From contig NZ_JAJNCZ010000001.1 of NCBI RefSeq assembly GCF_021026345.1, positions 682,001 through 746,000 on the forward strand: a DNA stretch of 64,000 nucleotides, given 5' to 3'. Below, piece after piece: positions 25,798 through 33,345 of the stretch (its first letter is position 1; every line of letters begins with the position of its first letter). This DNA comes from Rhizobium sp. GN54 (GTDB lineage Bacteria; Pseudomonadota; Alphaproteobacteria; Rhizobiales; Rhizobiaceae). The notes below the pieces were generated by a model. It ran no database searches. It was not told where the DNA came from and worked only from the letters and a program-made list of their open reading frames with translations. The translations under genes were made by a program, and so were the position numbers.

Positions 25798-27051
25798 ATG
25801 GCTTCCGACTTTTCCGCAATGCTTGGCCGCGTGATCAGGACCGGCCAGTTGCAGGTCGTCGACGCGGCGGGGAGCGTGGTCACCTATGGCGACGGCACCG
25901 GCCGCCCCTTGCGCATCCGCCTTGCCGACGACGCCGTGGGGGGCGAGATCGCCGCCGACCCGGCGCTGAAGCTCGGCGAGGCCTATATGGACGGGCGGCT
26001 GGTCGTGGAGGAGGGCGACGTCTTCGAACTGCTTTCCCTTCTGCGCCGCAACGGCATCCGCCGCGCCGCCACGCCGGGCCTCAAGGCGAAGGCGGTGCTG
26101 AGGCTGCTGGCCTATCAGGTCTCCGCCCGCGTGCCCGTCAACCACAACCGCCGCAACGTCGCCCATCACTACGATCTCGACGCGCGGCTGTTCGATCTCT
26201 TCCTCGACCATGACTGGCAGTATTCCTGTGCCTATTTCGAGCCGCGCGGCATCTCGCTGGACGAGGCGCAGACCGCCAAGAAGCGGCACATCACCGCAAA
26301 GCTCCTGCTTCAACCGGGCCAGCGGGTGCTGGAGGTCGGCTCCGGCTGGGGCGGGCTCGGCATGTACATGGCCGAAAGCTCCGGCGTCGACGTCACCGGC
26401 ATCACGCTCAGCGAGGAACAGCTTGCGGTCTCGCGCGCACGGGTCGCCGGGCGCGGCCTGTCCGATCGCGTCCGCTTCGAGCTGACCGACTATGTCGACC
26501 TGAAGGGCGAGTTCGACCGCATCGTTTCCGTCGGCATGTTCGAGCATGTCGGCCTTGCCAATTACGGCAGGTTCTTCAAGACGATGGCGCGGGTTCTTAA
26601 GAAGGAGGGCGTGTTCGTCCTGCACTATATCGGACGGGTGAAGCCGGCCCGCGCCATCAATCCGTGGATCGAGAAATACATCTTTCCCGGCGGCTACCTG
26701 CCGGCCCTGTCGGAGGTGCTGCCGTCGATCGAGCGCGCCGGTTTCCTCGTCAAGGACATCGAGATGCTGCCGATGCACTATGCCTGGACGCTGAAGGCCT
26801 GGCGCGAGCGCTTCGTCGCCCGCTGGGACGACGCGGCCAGGCTCTACGACGAGCGCTTCTGCCGCATGTGGGAGTTCTATCTCGCCGCCATGGAGGCCGC
26901 CTTCCGCCACGACCGCCTGCCGATCATCCAGCTCCAGCTCGCCCGCCACCAGGACGCCGTGCCCTACGCCCGCGACTATATCGGCGAGGCCGAGACCCGC
27001 CTACGCGCCTTCGAAGCCGCCCGCCCGCCGCTGGAGCCGGTGCGGTTCTGA
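25798..27051 (+). CDS. cfa: Cyclopropane-fatty-acyl-phospholipid synthase family protein
   Basis: SAM-dependent methylene transfer to unsaturated acyl chains of membrane phospholipids. The 417-residue protein has an N-terminal lipid-binding part (MASDFSAMLGRVIRTGQL) and a methyltransferase domain with the SAM loop LEVGSGWGGLG, and the family segments YSCAYFEP, HYDLDARLFDLFLD, FDRIVSVGMFEHVG and the bicarbonate-site region near ARAINPWIEKYIFPGGYLP. Start at 25798 follows AGGGGAAC. It diverges from the PotD-like gene, sharing a 168-base promoter region. Rhizobia usually carry more than one cfa paralogue, so the exact substrate is open. Confidence 0.92.
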   Translation: MASDFSAMLGRVIRTGQLQVVDAAGSVVTYGDGTGRPLRIRLADDAVGGEIAADPALKLGEAYMDGRLVVEEGDVFELLSLLRRNGIRRAATPGLKAKAVLRLLAYQVSARVPVNHNRRNVAHHYDLDARLFDLFLDHDWQYSCAYFEPRGISLDEAQTAKKRHITAKLLLQPGQRVLEVGSGWGGLGMYMAESSGVDVTGITLSEEQLAVSRARVAGRGLSDRVRFELTDYVDLKGEFDRIVSVGMFEHVGLANYGRFFKTMARVLKKEGVFVLHYIGRVKPARAINPWIEKYIFPGGYLPALSEVLPSIERAGFLVKDIEMLPMHYAWTLKAWRERFVARWDDAARLYDERFCRMWEFYLAAMEAAFRHDRLPIIQLQLARHQDAVPYARDYIGEAETRLRAFEAARPPLEPVRF

Positions 27052-27108
27052 ACGTCGCCGCGACAGCCGCCGGGTAGCCAGTTGCATCGCCGGGGCGCGA
27101 ACATGGCG

Positions 27109-27423
27109 TCAGCTCTCGAAGTCGAAGTCATCGTCAATTGGGAGACCCGGCGGTCGCTGCCGCCCGTGCCGTATGGCAAGAATGACGATCGTTGATGCAC
27201 GAATTTCGTAGTCGAACAGATACGAGCCGAGGACGAATCGCCGGACGCCCGGAAAAGGCAGATCATCCGGCGCATGTCCCAATTGGGGAAAGCGCGCCAG
27301 CTCCTGTTGCAGCCGCCTGAGGCTATCGCGAAACTCAAGGGCCGTGCGCGGGCTTCGTGCCATGAGGTACGAAGCTTCCGTCTTCACATAGTCCCTGGCG
27401 TCCGGCGACAGGACGACCTTCAA
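27109..27423 (-). CDS. RelE/ParE-family toxin
   Basis: A 104-residue RelE/ParE-fold protein: VVLSPDARDYVKTEASYL (helix pair), ALEFRDSLRRLQQELARFPQLGHAPDD, VRRFVLGSYLFDYEI and the final strand IVILAIRHGRQRP. The family poisons either mRNA on the ribosome (RelE) or DNA gyrase (ParE); the sequence alone does not tell which. Its start overlaps the antitoxin stop by 4 bases. It converges on cfa. Confidence 0.87.
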   Translation of the reverse strand: MKVVLSPDARDYVKTEASYLMARSPRTALEFRDSLRRLQQELARFPQLGHAPDDLPFPGVRRFVLGSYLFDYEIRASTIVILAIRHGRQRPPGLPIDDDFDFES

Positions 27424-27680
27424 GCAGCCGCACCCTTGATGATCGCATCCAGCTCTTCGATTGCCTCGTCAAGGTCGCTGCCGCGTCCATCGTCGATGTC
27501 CCGGCGGGCTTTTGCCAGCGCAACGATCTCCCGCCCCTCGGCAGCGAGATAGGACTTGAGCGCCCGAACGACGACCCAACTGCGGCTGCGTTCGCAGACG
27601 GCGGCGATCTCCTCGATCTCGGCCAGCACATCCAAGGGCAGACGCATCGTGATCGGATCGGACAATTCCCGTTCTGACAT
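27420..27680 (-). CDS. Ribbon-helix-helix antitoxin
   Basis: An 86-residue CopG/ParD-like antitoxin: an RHH DNA-binding N terminus (SDPITMRLPLDVLAEIEEIAAVCERSRSWVVVRALKSYL) and a toxin-wrapping acidic C terminus (GSDLDEAIEELDAIIKG). ATG at 27680 is fixed by GGAGG eight bases upstream. The 13-base palindrome at 27695-27707 lies directly before that site and should be the autoregulatory operator. Confidence 0.88.
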   Translation of the reverse strand: MSERELSDPITMRLPLDVLAEIEEIAAVCERSRSWVVVRALKSYLAAEGREIVALAKARRDIDDGRGSDLDEAIEELDAIIKGAAA

Positions 27681-27694
27681 CGTTTTTGCCTCCG

Positions 27695-27707
27695 TTTGTA
27701 ATACAAA
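27695..27707. promoter_or_regulatory. Palindromic operator of the RelE/ParE-type toxin-antitoxin operon
   Basis: TTTGTA-A-TACAAA is a perfect 13-base palindrome immediately upstream of the antitoxin Shine-Dalgarno sequence on the minus strand. RHH antitoxins usually bind such sites and repress their own operon; binding here is inferred. Confidence 0.6.
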
Positions 27708-27889
27708 TCTAGTTCGGACCATCCAAATCGTCAAACAGGTCCTTTCCCGGCATTCACTCATAACTGTGGACCCGGCCCGGTCCGGTGATTGGCGGGCGGG
27801 CGGTGGCGCACTATGGTCGCCGCCCGCCGCAGCGTTTGACCGGCAACGGTCGTCATCGTCTGCGCGCAATCATCGCATAGGAGACGTTC

Positions 27890-30199
27890 ATGGCCGCCAC
27901 CCCGCTCAAGATCGCCAACATGATCGCCGCCGAGATCAAGGCGAATGCTGCGCAGGTCACCGCGGCTGTCGGCCTGCTCGACGAGGGGGCGACCGTGCCC
28001 TTCATCGCCCGCTACCGCAAGGAAGTGACCGGCGGGCTCGACGATACCCAGTTGCGCACGCTCTCCGAACGGCTCGTCTATCTGCGCGAACTGGAAGCCC
28101 GTCGCGCCGCGATCCTCGATACGATTGCCGGCCAGGGCAAGCTCACCGACGAGATTTCGGCCAAGATCGCCGCCGTCTCCACCAAGGCCGAGCTCGAGGA
28201 CATCTACCTGCCCTTCAAGCCCAAGCGCCGCACCAAGGCGGAGATCGCTCGCGAGCGCGGGCTCGGGCCGCTGGCCGAGCAGATCCTTGCCGAACGCGAA
28301 AAGGTGCCTGCGGAGCTTGCCGCCAGCTTCCTCTCCGCCGACGTGCCCGATGCCAAGACAGCACTCGAGGGTGCGCGCGACATCGTCGCCGAACAGATCA
28401 CCGAGAATGCCGATCTTCTGAAGCGGCTGCGAGAGTACATGAAGGACAATGCCTGGCTGCGCTCGCGCGTCGTCGACGGCAAGAAGGAGGCGGGCGCCAA
28501 GTTCTCCGATTATTTCGAGCACACCGAGCGCTGGTCCGGCGTCCCGAGCCATCGGGCGCTCGCCATGCTGCGCGGCTGGAACGAGGAGGTGCTGTCGGTC
28601 GATATCGTCGTCGACCTCGACAACACCGATGCCGTCAAGCCCGTGGAGCGCATCATCGCGTCCTTCTATGCACTCGGCCAGAAGCCGGGCGACAAGTGGC
28701 TTTCTGACGTCATCGGCTGGACCTGGCGGGTGAAGCTCTCCATGTCGCTGTCGCTCGACCTGATGCGCGAGATGCGCGAGCGCTCCGAGGAAGAAGCGAT
28801 CCGCGTCTTCGCCCGCAACCTCAAGGACCTGTTGCTCGCAGCCCCCGCCGGCACCCGCGCCACCATGGGCCTCGATCCGGGCATCCGCACCGGCGTCAAG
28901 GTGGCGGTCGTCGACAACACCGGCAAACTGCTGGAGACGACGACGGTCTATCCCTTCCCGCCGAAGAACGATATCCGCGGCACCCAGGCCGAACTCGCCG
29001 CCCTTGTCCGCAAGCACAAGGTCGAGCTGATCGCCATCGGCAACGGCACCGGCAGCCGCGAGACGGAGAAGCTGGTCGCCGACATGCTGGCGCAACTGCC
29101 GGCGCCGAAGCCGACCAAGGTGATCGTGTCCGAGGCCGGCGCCTCGGTCTATTCGGCCTCGGAAACCGCGGCCGCCGAGTTCCCGAACCTCGACGTCTCG
29201 CTGCGCGGCGCCGTCTCCATCGCCCGCCGCCTGCAGGATCCGCTGGCCGAACTCGTCAAGATCGAGCCGAAGTCGATCGGCGTCGGCCAGTACCAGCACG
29301 ACGTCGACCAGGGCCGCTTGTCGCGCTCGCTCGACGCCGTGGTCGAGGATGCGGTGAACGCCGTCGGCGTCGATCTCAACACGGCGTCGCCGCCGCTGCT
29401 CGCCCGCGTTTCCGGCCTCGGCAGATCGTCGGCCGATGCGATCGTCGCCCACCGCGATGCCAACGGCCCGTTCCAGAGCCGGCAGGAACTGTTGAAGGTC
29501 TCCCGCCTCGGCGCGCGCACCTTCGAGCAATGCGCCGGCTTCCTGCGTATCCCGAACGGCAGGGAGCCGCTCGACGCGTCCTCCGTTCACCCGGAAGCCT
29601 ATGGCGTCGCCAAGAAGATCGTCGCCGCCTGCGGTCGCGACGTGCGCGCCCTGATGGGCGATAGCGCGGCGTTGAAGACGCTCGACCCGAAGCTCTTCGT
29701 CGACGATCGCTTCGGCCTGCCGACGGTGAAGGACATCCTGGCCGAGCTGGAGAAGCCCGGCCGCGACCCGCGCCCGGAGTTCCGGACCGCGACCTTTGCC
29801 GACGGCGTCGACGACATCAAGGACCTCAAGCCCGGCATGCTGCTGGAGGGCACGGTGACGAACGTCGCCGCCTTCGGTGCCTTCGTCGACATCGGTGTTC
29901 ATCAGGACGGGCTCGTCCACGTCTCCCAGCTCGCCGACCGTTTCGTCAAGGATCCGCATGAGGTGGTCAAGGCCGGCGACGTGGTGAAGGTGCGGGTGAC
30001 GGAGGTGGACGTGCCGCGCAAGCGCATCGGCCTTTCCATGCGCAAGGACGGCGGCGCGCCCGCCGCCCGCGACAACGGCCCGCGCAACGATCGCAACCAG
30101 CCGGCGAAGCCGAAGTCCGGCCAGCCGGCGCCCAGGCAGCAGGCGCCTGCGCAAGGCGCGTTCGGCGCGGCGCTGGCGGAGGCGATGAAGCGGAAATAA
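27890..30199 (+). CDS. tex: Tex family transcription accessory / RNA-binding protein
   Basis: A 769-residue Tex protein, the bacterial relative of Spt6, which binds nucleic acids and affects transcription and stress tolerance. Order: N-terminal helical region with [17 protein letters not shown], the YqgF-like RNase-H fold ([18 protein letters not shown]), helix-hairpin-helix motifs ([20 protein letters not shown]) and a C-terminal S1 domain ([20 protein letters not shown], then [12 protein letters not shown]), ending in a basic Gln/Pro/Ala tail. Start ATG 27890 follows AGGAGAC. Full family length with no gap. Confidence 0.96.
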   Translation: MAATPLKIANMIAAEIKANAAQVTAAVGLLDEGATVPFIARYRKEVTGGLDDTQLRTLSERLVYLRELEARRAAILDTIAGQGKLTDEISAKIAAVSTKAELEDIYLPFKPKRRTKAEIARERGLGPLAEQILAEREKVPAELAASFLSADVPDAKTALEGARDIVAEQITENADLLKRLREYMKDNAWLRSRVVDGKKEAGAKFSDYFEHTERWSGVPSHRALAMLRGWNEEVLSVDIVVDLDNTDAVKPVERIIASFYALGQKPGDKWLSDVIGWTWRVKLSMSLSLDLMREMRERSEEEAIRVFARNLKDLLLAAPAGTRATMGLDPGIRTGVKVAVVDNTGKLLETTTVYPFPPKNDIRGTQAELAALVRKHKVELIAIGNGTGSRETEKLVADMLAQLPAPKPTKVIVSEAGASVYSASETAAAEFPNLDVSLRGAVSIARRLQDPLAELVKIEPKSIGVGQYQHDVDQGRLSRSLDAVVEDAVNAVGVDLNTASPPLLARVSGLGRSSADAIVAHRDANGPFQSRQELLKVSRLGARTFEQCAGFLRIPNGREPLDASSVHPEAYGVAKKIVAACGRDVRALMGDSAALKTLDPKLFVDDRFGLPTVKDILAELEKPGRDPRPEFRTATFADGVDDIKDLKPGMLLEGTVTNVAAFGAFVDIGVHQDGLVHVSQLADRFVKDPHEVVKAGDVVKVRVTEVDVPRKRIGLSMRKDGGAPAARDNGPRNDRNQPAKPKSGQPAPRQQAPAQGAFGAALAEAMKRK

Positions 30200-30338
30200 G
30201 CCCAAGTTTTCCTAATGGCTGCCGACAGAAATCGTCGTTTGCCCCGATCTGCTTCATCACCGATAGTCGCGGTGTGGGCGGGCTCAAACGAACCGGCGAT
30301 GCTAGGCAGGCCGGTGTCCGACAGACAGGAAATTTGAC

Positions 30339-31232
30339 ATGACGATCACGATTTCACGCCGGCAGGCCATGGCCGGCGCACTCTTTGCCATTCCCGCGGT
30401 GTCCGCGCTCTCAGCCGGCGCCAGCGCCGCCGCCGGCGGCAATTTGGAAGCGCGGCTTGCCGAACTGGAGGCCAGGCACGATGGCCGCATCGGCGTTGCC
30501 ATACTAAATCTCGCGACGGGCGCCCGGCTCGGCCACAGAACGGATGAGCGCTTCCTGATGTGCAGCACCTTCAAGGCGCTGTTGGCGGGACATATCCTCG
30601 CCCGGGTGGACCGGGAAGAGGAAACGCTGGACCGGCGTATCGTCGTGCGCGAGGCAGACCTCGTGGACTGGTCGCCGGTAGTGGAGAAGAACGTCGGCGC
30701 AAGAGGCATTTCGATTGCCGAGCTTTGCGAGGCGACGATCACGCTCAGCGACAACGCCGCCGCCAACCTGCTGCTCGCGGCCTCCGGCGGGCCGCAGGCG
30801 GTCACCGGCTTCCTGCGCGGCTTCGGGGACGGGGTGACGCGCCTCGACCGTACGGAGCCGGCCCTCAACTACCACGAGAGCCCGGACGACGAGCGCGACA
30901 CCACGACACCGGCCACGATGGTGGAGACGCTGCGCAAGCTGATCTTCACCGACGTGCTGTCGGCGCGCTCGAAGGCGCAGCTCGCGGCCTGGCTGGTGAT
31001 GAACAAGACGGGCGACACGCGGCTGCGCGCCGGCTTCCCGGCCGACTGGATGACGGCCGACAAGACCGGCACGAACGGCGACAGGGCCGGCAACGCCAAT
31101 GACGTCGCCGTGGCCTGGTCGCCGGATCGCGGCGCCGTCATCGTTGCGGCCTTCTGCGAAATACCGGGCATTTCCGGCGACGAGCGCAATGCCGTCATCG
31201 CCGAGATCGGGCGCATCGCGGCCGAAGTCTGA
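30339..31232 (+). CDS. bla: Class A beta-lactamase
   Basis: A 297-residue serine beta-lactamase exported to the periplasm. It keeps the full catalytic set: STFK (Ser76, Lys79), SDN (137-139), the omega-loop Glu173 in EPALN and KTG (242-244). The N terminus (ISRRQAMAGALFAIPAVSAL) has a twin-arginine start, so export by Tat is likely. A Cys precedes the catalytic Ser, as in some class A enzymes. No LysR-type AmpR regulator adjoins it, so expression is probably constitutive or low. It is on the chromosome among non-mobile genes, which suggests an intrinsic enzyme rather than a recent acquisition. The spectrum cannot be read from sequence. Confidence 0.95.
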   Translation: MTITISRRQAMAGALFAIPAVSALSAGASAAAGGNLEARLAELEARHDGRIGVAILNLATGARLGHRTDERFLMCSTFKALLAGHILARVDREEETLDRRIVVREADLVDWSPVVEKNVGARGISIAELCEATITLSDNAAANLLLAASGGPQAVTGFLRGFGDGVTRLDRTEPALNYHESPDDERDTTTPATMVETLRKLIFTDVLSARSKAQLAAWLVMNKTGDTRLRAGFPADWMTADKTGTNGDRAGNANDVAVAWSPDRGAVIVAAFCEIPGISGDERNAVIAEIGRIAAEV

Positions 31233-31238
31233 TCTGCG

Positions 31239-31268
31239 GGGGCGCCGCTGCCGTCGCGGCGGCGTCCC
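31239..31268. terminator. Hairpin between convergent bla and acetyltransferase genes
   Basis: GGGGCGCCGC (31239-31248) pairs with GCGGCGTCCC (31259-31268) with one G-T pair and a 10-base loop. It lacks a T tract but sits exactly between two convergent stop codons. Confidence 0.45.
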
Positions 31269-31270
31269 GT

Positions 31271-31831
31271 TCAGCGCAACGCCAGCCGCATCAGCACCCG
31301 GTTGGAGGAGGGGCGGTCGATGGCGTGAAAGCCGGCCCGACGGAACAGCGCCTCGGTCCCCACCTGCCGGTCGGCGTTGCCCGTCCTTCCAGCGAGCGGA
31401 AATCCCTCGATCGCGGTGGCGCCGCTCCGCCGGGCGAGCTCGACGGCTGCGGCCAGCAGCAGCCCGGAGATCGCCTGGCCCCTTCGCTCCGGCCGGACGA
31501 ACAGGCACGGGACGAGCCAGACTGCGGCGTCCTCCGCCCTGTCGGTGGCCTTCAGGGTCGGCGTCTTCACCGCGCGGGCATAGCGCGCCCGCGGCCCGGC
31601 GGCCACCCAGCCGACCGGCTCGTCGTCGTCGAAAGCAAGGAGGCCGAGCGGCAGCGGCGAGGTCTCGCCGTGTGCTTCGAACGCGGCCCTGTTCGCCGCC
31701 GCCCCGCCGGCATGGAAGTCCTTCACCCGGCGGATGAACCACATGCACCAGCAATGGGCGGCCGAGCGTTCGCCGGAAAGAAGCCGGCCGAAGGCTTCCA
31801 TGTCGCGCTGCGCCAGCGGGCGTACCTGCAT
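31271..31831 (-). CDS. GNAT-family N-acetyltransferase
   Basis: A 186-residue GNAT protein, transferring an acetyl group from acetyl-CoA to an unknown amine. The acetyl-CoA loop is seen in VPCLFVRPERRGQAISGLLL (Q/RxxGxG/A-type with RRGQAI) and the late strand in ALFRRAGFHAI. Upstream is an unusual SAAHCWCMWFIRRVKDFHAGG segment with two Cys and paired aromatics, found in a subgroup of environmental GNATs. Start 31831 has GGAG about 11 bases before. It diverges from recO with a 149-base gap. Confidence 0.82.
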   Translation of the reverse strand: MQVRPLAQRDMEAFGRLLSGERSAAHCWCMWFIRRVKDFHAGGAAANRAAFEAHGETSPLPLGLLAFDDDEPVGWVAAGPRARYARAVKTPTLKATDRAEDAAVWLVPCLFVRPERRGQAISGLLLAAAVELARRSGATAIEGFPLAGRTGNADRQVGTEALFRRAGFHAIDRPSSNRVLMRLALR

Positions 31832-31980
31832 CGTCGTCCGTCGCTCCGTCTTCGTCGCCCGAAGTCTGACCGAAGGCGGGCAGGATGACCAGCCCGACCG
31901 CCGGCGGCGGCGATCCCGTCGCGACCCGCGCCGCGCTGCATCGCTTGCCGAACCGCCCTGCCGGGGGTAAGGCTTTGCCC

Positions 31981-32736
31981 ATGCAGTGGACCGATGAGGC
32001 AATCGTGCTCGGCGTGCGCCGCCATGGCGAGACATCCGTCATCGCGGAGATGATGACGCGCAGCCATGGCCGCCATCTCGGCGTGATCCGCTCCGGGCGA
32101 TCGCGCACCATGCAGCCGGTGCTCCAACCCGGCAACACGGTGGAGGCGACCTGGCGCGCGCGCCTCGACGAGCACATCGGCGAGTATCGCGTCGAGCCGC
32201 TGGAACTGCGGGCGGGCAGGCTGATGGAGGCGGCAATCGCCGTCTATGGCGTGCAGGCGATGGCGGCACTCCTGCGTTTCCTGCCCGAGCGCGACCCGCA
32301 TCCGCACCTCTTTGAAATGTTAGGCGTGATCCTGGACCACCTCGAAGATCCCGCCGATGCCGGCGAGCTTTTTGTCCGCTTCGAGCTGGCGGTGCTGGAG
32401 GATCTCGGCTTCGGTCTCGATCTTGCCCGCTGTGCTGCGACCGGCGAGGCGGACGACCTTGTCTTCGTCTCGCCGAAATCGGGCCGGGCCGTCTGCCGTA
32501 CCGCCGGCGCCCCCTGGGCCGACCGGATGCTGGCGCTGCCGGTCTTCCTCGGCGCGGGCGGCAGCAGCGCCGCCGACGGCCAGGCGCTCTCCGACGGCTT
32601 CCGGCTGACCGCCTATTTTCTCAACCGGCACGTCTGCGAGCCGCGCGGGCTCGAACTTTCGAGCGCCCGCGACGGCTTCGTCCAGGCGACGCTCAAGGCG
32701 CTTGCCGCCGCCAATCCACCGGAGACCGTTTCATGA
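31981..32736 (+). CDS. recO: DNA repair protein RecO
   Basis: RecO anneals single strands and loads RecA with RecR. The 251-residue product begins with the typical [27 protein letters not shown] and has the OB-fold and helical C-terminal half ([22 protein letters not shown], then [12 protein letters not shown]). The zinc-ribbon region keeps only part of the classical Cys set, as common in alphaproteobacteria. Start 31981 has GGGGGTAAGG upstream. The stop overlaps the next start by 4 bases. In rhizobia recO often follows era; here it stands apart. Confidence 0.94.
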   Translation: MQWTDEAIVLGVRRHGETSVIAEMMTRSHGRHLGVIRSGRSRTMQPVLQPGNTVEATWRARLDEHIGEYRVEPLELRAGRLMEAAIAVYGVQAMAALLRFLPERDPHPHLFEMLGVILDHLEDPADAGELFVRFELAVLEDLGFGLDLARCAATGEADDLVFVSPKSGRAVCRTAGAPWADRMLALPVFLGAGGSSAADGQALSDGFRLTAYFLNRHVCEPRGLELSSARDGFVQATLKALAAANPPETVS

Positions 32737-33242
32737 ATGTCGAACTCTATCCGGGCCTTGCCGTCTCGGGCATAGGCACGCTGCCGCTCGACGTGGTCGC
32801 GCGCGACGGCGGGCTGAAGGTGATGCAGGCGATGCTTGAGGGGCTGCTTCCGGCGCCGCCGATGGCGCAGACGCTGAAGTTCGGCATGACCGAGGTCGAG
32901 GAGGGCAGGGTGGTCTTCAAGGGCCTGCCGGACGAAACCCATCTCAATCCGCTCGGCACCGTCCATGGTGGCTGGACGGCGACGATCATGGATTCGGCGC
33001 TTGGCTGCGCCGTGTTCTCGGCGATCAGTCCGGGCGAGGCCTATACCACGGTCGAGTTCAAGGTGAACCTCGTGCGCCCGGTGCTGCCGGGAATGGGCGA
33101 GGTGACGTGCGAGGGCCGGCTGGTGCATCGCGGCCGCACCATCGCCACCTCCGAGGCCTGGCTGCGCGACGGCGCCGGCAAGCTGCTCGCCCACGGCACC
33201 GAGACCTGCGCGATCTTCCCGATCGCCAATCTCATGCGCTGA
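32733..33242 (+). CDS. PaaI-type hotdog-fold thioesterase
   Basis: A 169-residue acyl-CoA thioesterase-like protein of the hotdog fold. Family markers are [24 protein letters not shown] (the conserved HGG and acidic residue on the long helix), [17 protein letters not shown] and [21 protein letters not shown]. The start overlaps the recO stop by 4 bases, so it is translated with recO. The acyl substrate is unknown. Confidence 0.9.
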   Translation: MNVELYPGLAVSGIGTLPLDVVARDGGLKVMQAMLEGLLPAPPMAQTLKFGMTEVEEGRVVFKGLPDETHLNPLGTVHGGWTATIMDSALGCAVFSAISPGEAYTTVEFKVNLVRPVLPGMGEVTCEGRLVHRGRTIATSEAWLRDGAGKLLAHGTETCAIFPIANLMR

Positions 33243-33345
33243 TTGCAATCCATTTTTAAAAAGCCGGCATGCGGGTTAGGGTTGTGCCGGATCGTCCGGC
33301 GCAGGGCGACAGGCAGGCGCTGGCGGAAGGATCAGGCGGAGAGAT

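Noticed and set aside
25630-26949. Extension of the PotD-like frame upstream to 791 residues
   Set aside because: The upstream part is antisense to cfa and not protein-like, while a normal signal peptide begins at 25629.
27758-30205. 815-residue antisense frame to tex, and similar long antisense frames over rsh (14615-16900), the SGDEF-EAL gene (22428-24608), slt (8761-10662) and cimA (57243-59165)
   Set aside because: All are low-complexity shadows of conserved genes with intact motifs on the other strand.
30339-31232. Beta-lactamase as a recently acquired resistance cassette
   Set aside because: Composition matches neighbours, there is no attC site, insertion sequence or integron gene, and it has a chromosomal-type Tat signal.
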